The notes below the pieces were generated by a model. The model was given only the letters and a program-made list of their open reading frames with translations. It ran no database searches and was not told the DNA's origin. Of a stretch of 64,000 nucleotides of DNA, positions 1 to 9,911 are shown piece after piece. Source of the DNA: Alphaproteobacteria bacterium (lineage in GTDB: Bacteria > Pseudomonadota > Alphaproteobacteria > Rhodobacterales > Rhodobacteraceae); contig JASBSZ010000002.1 of NCBI GenBank assembly GCA_030148665.1, positions 45,245-109,244 on the forward strand, read 5' to 3'. The position numbers were made by a program, and so were the translations under genes. The first letter of the stretch is position 1, and each line of letters starts with the position of its first letter.

Positions 1-874
1 GGGCGATCACGGGTGATTGCCGACATTCGCACCATGCTGGAACGTATCGCCACGGCCCCCACGCCGGTGCTGTTCACGGGCGCCTCGGGCACCGGCAAGG
101 AAATCGCGGCGCGAACGCTGCATGCCATATCCGACCGCGCCGACAAGCCCTTTGTGCCGGTCAACTGTGCCGCGGTCTCGCCCGATCTGCTGGCGCGCGA
201 ACTGTTCGGCTCGATCAGGGACGATTTCAACGGCGACGACGACCGGCGCGACGGGCTGCTGTTTCACGCCCGTGGCGGCACGCTGTTCTTTGACGAGATC
301 AGGGAAATGCCGCTGGCGATCCAGGCCACCCTGCTGCGGGTGATCGAGGAAATGCGCATCCGCCCCCTGGGCTCGAGCCGCGAAGTGCCGCTGAACCTGC
401 GTTTCATGTTTGCCACCAACGCCGATCTGGAAGCCGCCGTCAGGCAGGGGCGCTTTCGCGAGGATCTGTTCCACCGCATCAACGTCCTGAATGTCCACAT
501 GCCACGGCTGTCCGAACGCAAGGAGGACATCCTTGATCTGGCCTCGATGTTCATGAAGGATCTCTCGCACGAGCTGGGCGTGCCCCCGCTGCCCCTGACC
601 GAAGGGGTACTGCTGAAGATGTCGTGCTACGACTGGCCGGGCAACGTCCGCGAGCTGCGCAACCTGATCGAACGCGCGCTGATCCTGGGGGAATACCCGC
701 CGGAATTCTGCGACGACGATGAATGCGACTCCCCCGCCGCGATCGATTCCCTGCAGGCGGTCGAGCGCCGCCATATCCTGGCCGTGCTCGAGGCCTGCAA
801 CGGCAACCGGGCCGAGGCCGCGCGCCGGCTGGGGGTTTCGCGCAAGACCATCGACCGCAAATGCGCGATGTGGA

Positions 875-882
<8 letters not shown>
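1..882 (+). CDS. NtrC-type response regulator, 5' end outside window, no GAFTGA motif
   Basis: The frame is open to base 1, so only the C-terminal 293 residues are visible; the receiver domain and true start lie upstream. What remains is an AAA+ domain of the bacterial enhancer-binding type: Walker A GASGTGKE, Walker B FFDEI, arginine-finger region GRFREDLFHRI, then a Fis-type helix-turn-helix at the C-terminus (NRAEAARRLGVSRKTI). Family members activate sigma-54 promoters through a GAFTGA loop; here the loop is replaced by FGSIRDDFNGDDDRRDG, so sigma-54 contact is probably lost, as is known for Rhodobacter capsulatus NtrC. The stop codon overlaps the start of the downstream kinase gene, which makes this the partner of that kinase. 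Its target genes are unknown. Confidence 0.85.
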
Positions 883-2947
<2,065 letters not shown>

Positions 2948-3059
2948 CCCAGGCCATCACGCGCTGCCCAATGCGGATGCGTGATCCGCGCGGGGGAATG
3001 GCGCTTGGCAGCGCGCAGCCGCTGGGGCATAACGTCAGCCCAATGAGGAGGCTTGCGCG

Positions 3060-4172
3060 ATGTCCACCAACAGTTTCGGCCGCATCTTTACCGTCACGAC
3101 CTGGGGCGAAAGCCACGGGCCCGCACTGGGTGCGGTCGTGGATGGCTGCCCGCCCGGCGTGGCCCTTGACGAAACCATGCTGCAGGGCTGGCTCGACCGG
3201 CGTCGCCCAGGGCAGAACAGATACACCACCCAGCGCCAGGAGCCCGACCGGGTGGAAATCCTGTCCGGCGTGTTCGAGGGCCGCAGCACGGGCATGCCGA
3301 TCCAGCTGCTGATCCGCAACACCGATCAGCGCAGCAAGGATTATTCCGAGATCAGCGACAGGTTTCGCCCGGGACATGCCGATATCACCTACTGGCAGAA
3401 ATACGGCATTCGCGACTATCGCGGCGGCGGCCGGTCGAGCGCCCGCGAAACCGCCGCAAGGGTGGCGGCCGGCGGCGTTGCCCGCGCCGCGCTGGCAAGC
3501 CTGCTGCCTGATCTGCAAATCACCGGCTACATGGTCCAGATGGGGCCGCACAAGGCCGATCGCAGCCGCTTTGACATGGCCGAAATCACCCGCAACCCGT
3601 TCTGGACGCCCGATGCCGGGGCGGCCGAGACGTGGGAGGGTTATCTGTCGCAGCTGCGCAAGTCGGGCAATTCGGTCGGCGCCGTGGTCGAGGTGGTGGC
3701 CAGCGGCGTGCCTGCGGGGCTGGGCGCCCCGGTCTATGGCAAGCTGGACACCGATATCGCCGCGGCGATGATGTCGATCAACGCCGTCAAGGGGGTCGAG
3801 ATCGGCGCCGGTTTCGACGCGGCCATGCTGACGGGCGAGGAAAACGCCGACGAGATATTCATGGGCAGGGACGGGCCCGAATATTCGTCGAACCATGCCG
3901 GCGGGATTCTGGGCGGAATATCGACCGGCCAGCAGATCGTCTGTCGATTTGCGGTCAAGCCGACTTCGTCGATCCTGAAACCGCGGCGCACGATCACCAG
4001 GGCGGGCGCGCAGGTCGAGATCGTCACCCGCGGCCGGCATGACCCCTGCGTCGGCATCCGCGCGGTCCCTGTGGGCGAGGCGATGATGGCCTGCGTGCTG
4101 CTGGACCATGTGCTGCTGCATCGCGGCCAGATCGGCGGCAACGTCGGTGAAACCCGGGGCAGGATCGGCTGA
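3060..4172 (+). CDS. aroC: Chorismate synthase
   Basis: AroC converts 5-enolpyruvylshikimate-3-phosphate to chorismate using reduced FMN, the last common step of aromatic amino acid and folate synthesis. The 370-residue protein has the family N-terminus ([19 protein letters not shown]), the [18 protein letters not shown] stretch and a C-terminal KPTSSI segment, and its length is normal. The ATG at 3060 follows a strong GAGGAGG ribosome site 9 bases upstream. The gene stands alone: the kinase gene ends 112 bases before it, and the next gene on this strand begins after a tRNA on the other strand. Nothing about it is unusual. Confidence 0.97.
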   Translation: MSTNSFGRIFTVTTWGESHGPALGAVVDGCPPGVALDETMLQGWLDRRRPGQNRYTTQRQEPDRVEILSGVFEGRSTGMPIQLLIRNTDQRSKDYSEISDRFRPGHADITYWQKYGIRDYRGGGRSSARETAARVAAGGVARAALASLLPDLQITGYMVQMGPHKADRSRFDMAEITRNPFWTPDAGAAETWEGYLSQLRKSGNSVGAVVEVVASGVPAGLGAPVYGKLDTDIAAAMMSINAVKGVEIGAGFDAAMLTGEENADEIFMGRDGPEYSSNHAGGILGGISTGQQIVCRFAVKPTSSILKPRRTITRAGAQVEIVTRGRHDPCVGIRAVPVGEAMMACVLLDHVLLHRGQIGGNVGETRGRIG

Positions 4173-4212
4173 AGGGATGGCGCGCCTTGTCCGGTGTGGC
4201 GACAGGTGGACA

Positions 4213-4254
4213 GGGCGGACGCCTCCGGCGGGCGTATTTGGGCAAAGAAGAAGG
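4213..4254 (+). repeat. Dispersed intergenic motif, copy 1 (short form)
   Basis: Contains the core CGTATTTGGGCAAAGAAGAA (4233-4252), preceded by a GC-rich segment CGCCTCCGGCGGGCG that can fold. The same core occurs at 9798-9817 with no mismatches and at 20884-20903 and 61064-61083 (complement) with changes at only two positions. This copy sits between the 3' ends of aroC and the leftward tRNA-Leu. Confidence 0.8.
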
Positions 4255-4313
4255 CAAGGCGCGTGCCGCGGGGACCGGCCGGGGCCCTGGCGGGCGCGGA
4301 TGCGATGCGATGG

Positions 4314-4398
4314 TGGTACCCGAGGCCGGACTCGAACCGGCAAGCCTTGCGGCGGCGGATTTTGAATCCGCTGCGTCTACCAATTCCGCCACTCGGGC
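4314..4398 (-). tRNA. tRNA-Leu (anticodon CAA)
   Basis: Read on the minus strand, an 85-nt cloverleaf starts GCCCGAG, which pairs with CTCGGGT (one G-U) near the 3' end. It has a D-arm GGTAGACG, anticodon stem-loop GCGGA-TTCAAAA-TCCGC giving anticodon CAA (codon UUG), a long variable arm and T-arm GCCGG-TTCGAGT-CCGGC. The long variable arm and anticodon agree on leucine. CCA is encoded at the 3' end, followed by a second CCA outside the mature molecule. Confidence 0.97.
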
Positions 4399-4546
4399 AC
4401 ACGCGGGGATGATGTAGCCTGCAATCGAGGGGGCGTCAATCACTGGCAGCGATCGCTGGCGGCGATCGCCGCTTGACGTACCCGGCTGCGCGTGGTGGAA
4501 GGATGGACAGGCAAGGTGATACGGGAAGATACGGGGCGGAACCCAG

Positions 4547-5125
4547 ATGCTGCGCAGGCTTTACGACTGGACGATCTCGCTGGCGGGAACACGCCATGCG
4601 TTATGGGCGCTGGCGCTGGTCAGCTTTGCCGAAAGCTCGTTCTTTCCGATTCCGCCGGATGTGCTGATGATCCCGATGATCATTGCCCGCCCGCGCCGGG
4701 CCTTTGTGATCGCCACGGTGGCGCTGGTGGCCTCGGTTCTGGGCGGGCTGTTCGGTTACTATATCGGCGCCCAGCTGTTTGATGCGGTCGGTCGGCCGGT
4801 ACTGGAATTCTATGGCAAGATGCAGGCCGCCGACCTGTTCAATGCGCGCTTTCGCGACTGGGGTGCCTGGGCGGTGCTGATCGCCGGTGTCACGCCTTTC
4901 CCGTTCAAGGTGATCACCATCATGTCGGGATGGACGGGGCTGAACCTGCCGGTCTTTGTCGTTTCGGCAATCGTTGCGCGGGGGTTGCGGTTTTTCATCG
5001 TGGCAGCCCTGTTGTGGCAATTCGGGGCCCCGATCCGCGATTTCATCGAAAGGCGGCTGGCCATGATGTTCAGCCTGTTCGTCGCCCTGTTGCTGGGCGG
5101 TTTCTGGCTGGTGAGGTATCTATGA
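4547..5125 (+). CDS. YqaA/DedA-type (SNARE-associated) integral membrane protein
   Basis: A 192-residue protein with about five hydrophobic segments. The YqaA/DedA signature is visible as ESSFFPIPPDVLMIPMII near the N-terminus and a central glycine-rich FGYYIGAQ segment, followed by an amphipathic loop (FNARFRDWGAWAVL) and TPFPFKVITIMSG. DedA-superfamily proteins are membrane proteins implicated in lipid-carrier flipping and proton-motive-force homeostasis; the role of the YqaA branch is not settled. Its stop codon overlaps the start of dsbB by four bases (ATGA), so the two are translationally coupled and probably co-expressed. Confidence 0.9.
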   Translation: MLRRLYDWTISLAGTRHALWALALVSFAESSFFPIPPDVLMIPMIIARPRRAFVIATVALVASVLGGLFGYYIGAQLFDAVGRPVLEFYGKMQAADLFNARFRDWGAWAVLIAGVTPFPFKVITIMSGWTGLNLPVFVVSAIVARGLRFFIVAALLWQFGAPIRDFIERRLAMMFSLFVALLLGGFWLVRYL

Positions 5126-5607
5126 ACGCGCGCAATATCGCACTGGTGGCGGCGGCGCTTTCGGCGGCAATGCTGCTGGGGGCATTCGGGTTTCAGTTCA
5201 TCGGCGGCCTGGCGCCGTGCAAGCTGTGCATCTGGCAGCGCTGGCCGCACGGGCTGGCCGCGGGGCTGGGGATCGTGATCTTTCTGCTGCCCTGGCGCGG
5301 GGCGGCGCTGCGCTGGACGTATCTGCTGGGGGCGGCGATCGTGCTGTTCGGGGCGGGCGTGGCCTTTTACCACACCGGCGTGGAACAGCATTGGTGGCTG
5401 GGGCCGACGACCTGCTCGTCACAGCCGATTTCCGGGCTTTCGACCGACCAGCTGATGAACCAGATATTCAAGGCGCCGCTGGTGCGATGCGACGACATCC
5501 CGTGGAGCATGTTCGGCCTGTCGATGGCGGCGTGGAACTTTCTGATCTCGATGGCGATTGTAGGCATGTGGCTGACGGCCTTTCGCCGGGCCGGGCACGA
5601 GGGCTGA
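5122..5607 (+). CDS. dsbB: Disulfide bond formation protein B
   Basis: DsbB reoxidises periplasmic DsbA and passes the electrons to quinone. The 161-residue product has four hydrophobic segments, the CxxC pair C33-K-L-C36 followed by IWQRWPH at the end of the first periplasmic loop, and a second redox pair C98 and C123 in the second loop, as the family requires. The ATG at 5122 overlaps the stop of the preceding YqaA-type gene. No dsbA is seen nearby. Length is close to the usual 160-180 residues. Confidence 0.93.
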   Translation: MNARNIALVAAALSAAMLLGAFGFQFIGGLAPCKLCIWQRWPHGLAAGLGIVIFLLPWRGAALRWTYLLGAAIVLFGAGVAFYHTGVEQHWWLGPTTCSSQPISGLSTDQLMNQIFKAPLVRCDDIPWSMFGLSMAAWNFLISMAIVGMWLTAFRRAGHEG

Positions 5608-5878
5608 GGGCCGACGGTTGGGGTTTATGGGTCTACGCCCTGGTTACCTGGAATCGAAGTTCGCTACATTGGTTTTCTACTCTCCGGATCGCTTGCGATC
5701 CGGCTCAAACTCGACCCCGCCCCCCAGGCGGGCGCGAATTGGTGGTGCCATTTCAACAGATTGCGATGTCGCACTCGCGAAAACCGGCGCGCAGATCTCA
5801 GCGCGCCCCCCTCGGGGCCGGGCGCGAACCTGCCATTGTCGCAGCGAATTGAATGCTGCGCATTTCGTTTCCACCATA
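5608..5878. other. Unexplained spacer with a perfect 9-bp hairpin
   Basis: This stretch between the convergent dsbB and HNH genes has lower GC than its surroundings. It contains the palindrome CCGGATCGCTTGCGATCCGG (5684-5703) and a second GC stem (CCCGCC...GGCGGG) 16 bases on. A leftward open frame of 83 codons spans it (5677-5928) but overlaps the 3' end of the HNH gene and has no family resemblance that I recognise. I cannot assign a function; it may be a terminator pair or a copy of a dispersed sequence. Confidence 0.4.
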
Positions 5879-6460
5879 CTAGGCTTCCAGCTCGACATCC
5901 CAGTAGAGGAAATCCAGCCAGCTTTCATGCAGGTGATTGGGCGGAAACTTGCGCCCCATGTTGCGCAGTTCCTCGCCCGTGGGGCGGCGCGGGGCGCGGC
6001 GCAGCTTCATGCCCGACTGCGCCAGTGTCTGCGCGCCCTTTTTCAGATTGCACCGGCTGCAGGCGGCGACCACGTTTTCCCAGGTCGTACGCCCCCCGCG
6101 CGAGCGCGGCACCACATGGTCAAAGGTCAGGTCGTGGCGCGCTCCGCAATACTGGCAGGTGAATTCATCGCGCAGGAACAGGTTGAAACGGGTGAATGCG
6201 GCATGTGGCGCGGGCTTGACGTAATCCTTCAGGACGACGACCGAGGGGATGCGCATCGACAGCGAGGGGGCATGCACCTCGGCCTCGTATTCAGCGATGA
6301 TATCGACCCTCTCGAGCCAGGCCGCCTTGACCGCCTCCTGCCAGGTCCAGAGCGACAGGGGCAGGTAGGAAAGCGGCCGGTAATCGGCATTCAGAACGAG
6401 GGCCGGATAATGCCTGCCCTCGTTGCGGCGCACGAAGCTGGTGCTGAAATCTCCATCCAT
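5879..6460 (-). CDS. HNH endonuclease family protein
   Basis: A 193-residue protein with an HNH nuclease core: two zinc-binding CxxC pairs (CQYC about residue 100, and CSRC about residue 134) around LTFDHVVPRSRGG, the H that begins the beta-beta-alpha-metal fold, then ENVVAACSRCN. The N-terminal half (ALVLNADYRPLSYLPLSLWTW) is typical of a chromosomal HNH subfamily common in alphaproteobacteria and not linked to phage or homing elements. Its physiological target is not known. It is a single gene, convergent with dsbB; the following leftward gene starts after a 136-base spacer. Confidence 0.9.
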   Translation of the reverse strand: MDGDFSTSFVRRNEGRHYPALVLNADYRPLSYLPLSLWTWQEAVKAAWLERVDIIAEYEAEVHAPSLSMRIPSVVVLKDYVKPAPHAAFTRFNLFLRDEFTCQYCGARHDLTFDHVVPRSRGGRTTWENVVAACSRCNLKKGAQTLAQSGMKLRRAPRRPTGEELRNMGRKFPPNHLHESWLDFLYWDVELEA

Positions 6461-6596
6461 GGCGCAATAGCCCTCGCCCTGTCATGCCGATCGCGACACC
6501 AGGACGGGACGACCCGCCCCGATGACCTGCTCCGACTATATATCGCGGCGGATGGCTGGCAACCCCCCATATGGGCCTGCCCTGCGGGGATGCGCC

Positions 6597-7265
6597 TCAG
6601 CCTGGCGCGATGCCCAGCCTGTCGCGCATGAACTGCAGCGCCACCCCCAGGCCGTCGGGTGCTATGCCGTGGCCCATGCCCGGCGACCGATGGGTATAGA
6701 CATCAAAGCCCGCCTGCTGCAGCGCATCGGCCGCCTCGGGCATCGAGGCCGGCGGCACCATGTCATCGCGATCGCCATGGACCAGCAGAACGGGCGGGCG
6801 CGAAACGACCTCGGATTTCAACCTCTCGGGGGCAAGCAACCTGCCCGAAAACCCCACCACACCGGCAACCGGCCGCGGCCTGCGCGGGGCGATATGCAGG
6901 TTCATCATCGTGCCCTGCGAAAAGCCCAGCAGGATGGTGTGGGCGTCATCCACCCCCTCGGCCGCCATTGTTTCGTCGATAAAGGCATTCAGATCCTCGA
7001 CCGCGCGCGCCATCCCCTCGGCGGCGGCCTCTTCGCTTGATCCGTCAAGCCAGGGGATCGGGAACCATTCATAGCCCATCGGGTTGTTCGAACACCGGTT
7101 CGGCGCGTTCGGCGCCACAAAGACGGTGTCGGGCATGTGTTCGCCCAGCGGGTCGGCCAACCCCAGCAGGTCGGCCCCGTCAGCGCCATAGCCATGCACC
7201 AGAATGACCAGGCTTGTCGCCTTGCCCGATCGCGCCGCACGGCGCCCTGCCTGCAGTTTTCGCAT
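6597..7265 (-). CDS. Carboxylesterase/phospholipase family alpha/beta hydrolase
   Basis: A 222-residue serine hydrolase of the small carboxylesterase/phospholipase family (YpfH/Est-like). Visible are the oxyanion region ILVHGYGADGADLL, the nucleophile elbow GFSQG, the acid in HGDRDDMVP and the catalytic His in GMGHGIAPDG. The ATG at 7265 is chosen because it lies one base after the stop of the upstream glycosylase gene and directly precedes the first conserved strand; the open frame continues upstream only by overlapping that gene. It forms the 3' end of a tight leftward operon cbiD-cobK-glycosylase-esterase. The substrate is unknown. Confidence 0.9.
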   Translation of the reverse strand: MRKLQAGRRAARSGKATSLVILVHGYGADGADLLGLADPLGEHMPDTVFVAPNAPNRCSNNPMGYEWFPIPWLDGSSEEAAAEGMARAVEDLNAFIDETMAAEGVDDAHTILLGFSQGTMMNLHIAPRRPRPVAGVVGFSGRLLAPERLKSEVVSRPPVLLVHGDRDDMVPPASMPEAADALQQAGFDVYTHRSPGMGHGIAPDGLGVALQFMRDRLGIAPG

Positions 7266-7266
7266 C

Positions 7267-7896
7267 TCACAAACTTCCTTCCTTGTTCTTGCAATGGCGG
7301 TAATAGGCCCAGAGCGCGCGCGCCGCAACGCCCCGCCAGGGCGACCAGGGGGCGGCCATCTCGCGCGCCTGTCTTTCGCGCGGGCGCTCCGGCAGGTTGA
7401 ACAGAATGCGCGCGGATTCCTGCAACGCCAGATCGGCCGGGGCAAAGACATCGGCCCGCCCCAGCGAAAACATGGCATAGATTTCCGCCGTCCAGCGCCC
7501 GATGCCCCTGATCGCGACCAGGGTTTCGATCACCTGCGCGTCCGGCATCCGGGCAAGTGCATCGAAATCAAGCCCCGCGCCGGCCAGCGCCCGCGCATAG
7601 CCGATCTTGGGGCGCGACAGGCCGCAGGCGCGCAAGGTTTCGTCGCCCGCCCGCAACAGGGTTTGCGGGTCAGTCAGCCCTGCGGTTTCAAGCCGCTGCC
7701 AGATCGCCCCGGCCGAGGCGACCGACAATTGCTGCGCCACGATCGCCTTGAGCAGCGCGGCAAAGCCCCCTGCCCTGCGCCGCAGCGGCAACGGGCCACA
7801 AAGCGTGATCACATGGAAGAAACGCGGCTCGCGCGCGGCAAGCCATGCGGCGCCCTCGGCAACATCCTGTTCGGTTTCGATGATCCGTCCGGTCAT
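7267..7896 (-). CDS. DNA-3-methyladenine glycosylase II (AlkA-like, HhH-GPD)
   Basis: Base-excision repair glycosylase that removes alkylated bases. The 209-residue protein has the helix-hairpin-helix LVAIRGIGRWTAEIYAMFSLGRADVFAPADLAL, with the catalytic Asp in FAPADLAL as in AlkA, and the preceding AIVAQQLSVASA segment typical of the superfamily. It lacks the N-terminal AlkA domain, so it is the short form. The ATG at 7896 overlaps the cobK stop as ATGA, which decides against the longer upstream start. Co-transcription with cobalamin genes has no obvious functional reason. Confidence 0.9.
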   Translation of the reverse strand: MTGRIIETEQDVAEGAAWLAAREPRFFHVITLCGPLPLRRRAGGFAALLKAIVAQQLSVASAGAIWQRLETAGLTDPQTLLRAGDETLRACGLSRPKIGYARALAGAGLDFDALARMPDAQVIETLVAIRGIGRWTAEIYAMFSLGRADVFAPADLALQESARILFNLPERPRERQAREMAAPWSPWRGVAARALWAYYRHCKNKEGSL

Positions 7897-8630
7897 GTTG
7901 CAAACCCCTTTCCGCGCAGCCATGCCAGCGCCTGTTCAACGGTTTCCACGCGGTCGCAGGCCGGCTGAGGCGGACGTTCTATCATGGCCACCTTCAGGCC
8001 CAGGGCGCGCGCGGCGTCCAGCTTGGCCCGGCTGGCCGTGCCACCGGCGTTGCGCACAACCAGCCAGTCTATGCGCAGCCTGCGAAACAGCGCCACTTCG
8101 TCCTCAATCGAAAACGGGGCCTTGCCGATGACATATTCGCCATTGTCGCGCGGAAAGGGGGTATCGGGGCGGTCCACCAGGCGACAGAACAGATATTCGG
8201 CCTGAAGGGCGGCAAAATCGGCAAGCCGCTGTCGGCCGGTTGCCAGAAAGACGCGCGCACCCGGCGGAATGATGCGGGCAACATCCCTTTCATGCGCCAC
8301 CAGGTGCCAGTTGTCGCCGGGCCCGGCCGTCCACGGCAGGCGCAGCAGTTGAAGATGCGCGATATCCATTTCCGCACAGATGCGGGCAGTGCGGGCAGAG
8401 ACGCGCGCGGCAAAGGGATGGGTGGCATCAAGAACGGCAGTGATGCGCTGTTGCCGCAGAAATTCCGCAAATCCCTGATCCCCGCCAAAGCCACCAATGC
8501 GCGTGGGCACCCCCAAGGCGGCGGGCATGCGGGTGCTGCCGGCAAGCGATGCGATCACATCCTTTCGCCCTGCAAGTGCCGTGGCGATCTGGCGGGCCTC
8601 GCTTGTTCCGGCAAGCAGCAGCAACCCCAT
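7893..8630 (-). CDS. cobK: Precorrin-6A reductase (CobK/CbiJ)
   Basis: Reduces (cobalt-)precorrin-6A with NADPH in corrin ring synthesis. The 245-residue protein begins with the family N-terminus MGLLLLAGTSEARQIA and contains the conserved LDATHPFAARVSARTARIC, TGRQRLADF and WLVVRNAGGTASRAKLDAA segments. The ATG at 8630 overlaps the cbiD stop (TGATG arrangement) and is preceded by an in-frame GTG at 8633, which would add one residue. It is encoded between cbiD and a DNA glycosylase gene in one operon. Confidence 0.95.
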   Translation of the reverse strand: MGLLLLAGTSEARQIATALAGRKDVIASLAGSTRMPAALGVPTRIGGFGGDQGFAEFLRQQRITAVLDATHPFAARVSARTARICAEMDIAHLQLLRLPWTAGPGDNWHLVAHERDVARIIPPGARVFLATGRQRLADFAALQAEYLFCRLVDRPDTPFPRDNGEYVIGKAPFSIEDEVALFRRLRIDWLVVRNAGGTASRAKLDAARALGLKVAMIERPPQPACDRVETVEQALAWLRGKGFAT

Positions 8631-9697
8631 CACGGCCCCTTGCGGGCAATGATGTTGCCCTGACGATCTATGATCACGATATCTGGTGCAATATCAGCAT
8701 CTTGCAAAATATTCCTTACACGAACCAGGGCCATTTCGGCCACCAGATCGGCAAGTGGTGCGCCGGCAATGGTCAATGCCTCAAGCGCGGTATTTGCATC
8801 ACTTACATCCGGCAAGCCATTGTCTTCATCCAGTTTTTCAAGCGCTGTGAAATCAACCTGGGAGCGCGCCGAATGCAGATCCACCGCCCCTTGCGCCAGC
8901 TTGGTGATCTTGGCAAATCCCCCGCCGATGGTCAGCCGGGGCACGGGATGGCGGCGCAGATATTTCAGCAGCCCGCCCGCGAAATCGCCCATGTCCAGCA
9001 TGGCGTGATCCGGCAGCCCGTACAGCGCCCGCACCGCGCGTTCCGATGTCGCCCCGGTGCAGCCCGCGACATGGGTCAGGCCGCTCGCGCACGCCACGTC
9101 AACGCCGCGATGGATCGAGGCGATCCAGGCCGCGCAGGAAAAGGGGCGCACGATGCCGGTCGTGCCCAGCACCGACAGCCCCCCCTTGATGCCAAGGCGG
9201 GGGTTCCAGGTCTTGCGGGCGATCCCTTCGCCGCCGGGGATCGAAATGGTGATCTCGACATCGCCCTGCTGGCCATATCGGGCGGCCTGCTCGGCCGTCA
9301 CCTGCTGCATCATCTGGCGCGGCACGGGGTTGATGGCGGGTGCGCCCACCGGCAGCGGCAGGCCGGGCATCGTGACGGTGCCGACGCCTTCGCCCGCGCG
9401 AAAAACCACGCCTTCGCCGGCGTCGCCATGGGCCTGGACACGGGCCTTGATCAGCGCGCCGTGGGTCACATCGGGGTCGTCACCCGCATCCTTGATGATC
9501 CCCGCCTCGGCCCAGCCCTGGCCCTGCTGCATATGGGCAAGCGCAAAGGCTGGACGCTCGCCACGTGGCAGCGTGATCCGCACGCGATCGGGAAACGCCC
9601 CGCCCCACAGCGCCATCAGCGCCGCCTTAGTGGCGGCGGTGGCGCAGGCGCCGGTCGTCCAGCCGCGGCGCAGTTCCCGTTTTGCAGTCACGTTCAT
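8630..9697 (-). CDS. cbiD: Cobalt-precorrin-5B C1-methyltransferase
   Basis: CbiD methylates C-1 of the corrin ring, the step that CobF takes in the classical aerobic route. The 355-residue protein has the diagnostic N-terminus LRRGWTTGACATAATKAAL, GEGVGTVTMPGLPLPVG and SVLGTTGIVRPFS. It is the first gene of the leftward operon and is divergent from cobB, with a 214-base spacer that contains a dispersed repeat. Presence of CbiD rather than CobF suggests a hybrid set of early and late pathway enzymes; the remaining cobalamin genes are outside the window. Confidence 0.95.
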   Translation of the reverse strand: MNVTAKRELRRGWTTGACATAATKAALMALWGGAFPDRVRITLPRGERPAFALAHMQQGQGWAEAGIIKDAGDDPDVTHGALIKARVQAHGDAGEGVVFRAGEGVGTVTMPGLPLPVGAPAINPVPRQMMQQVTAEQAARYGQQGDVEITISIPGGEGIARKTWNPRLGIKGGLSVLGTTGIVRPFSCAAWIASIHRGVDVACASGLTHVAGCTGATSERAVRALYGLPDHAMLDMGDFAGGLLKYLRRHPVPRLTIGGGFAKITKLAQGAVDLHSARSQVDFTALEKLDEDNGLPDVSDANTALEALTIAGAPLADLVAEMALVRVRNILQDADIAPDIVIIDRQGNIIARKGP

Positions 9698-9751
9698 GGG
9701 GGGATAATGTCAAAGCCGGCCGCCGCTGCCAATGGAGGAACCTGGCAGCGA

Positions 9752-9819
9752 GCGGGCAAGGGGCTGCCGCCCCCGGGCCTTGCGGCCCTCCCCCGCGCGT
9801 ATTTGGGCAAAGAAGAAAG
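9752..9819 (+). repeat. Dispersed intergenic motif, copy 2 (long form)
   Basis: The core CGTATTTGGGCAAAGAAGAA (9798-9817) is preceded by GCGGGCAAGGGGCTGCC and a CCCCCGGGCC...GGCCCTCCCCC segment able to fold. The long form shares its order of blocks with the minus-strand copy at 61062-61134. This is the only copy placed between divergent genes (cbiD and cobB), so it lies in a leader or promoter region rather than after a gene. Confidence 0.8.
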
Positions 9820-9911
9820 CCTGGTGGCAGGAAGTCGGGCCCTGCGCATGGGAGGGGGCTTTTCCCCCGCCCGGCCCTGGCATAGACATGGCCGGACCAG
9901 GGGGAAGGCGC

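Noticed and set aside
4311..4320. A doubled CCA at the tRNA-Leu 3' end as a sign of an attachment site
   Set aside because: Only three extra bases; no integrase gene or repeated tRNA end is found in the window.
5618..6631. A 337-codon rightward frame after dsbB
   Set aside because: It is antisense to the HNH gene over most of its length and shows no family features.
9698..9911. Possible cobalamin riboswitch between cbiD and cobB
   Set aside because: I looked for the conserved B12-box type segments on both strands and saw none; the spacer is filled by the dispersed repeat.
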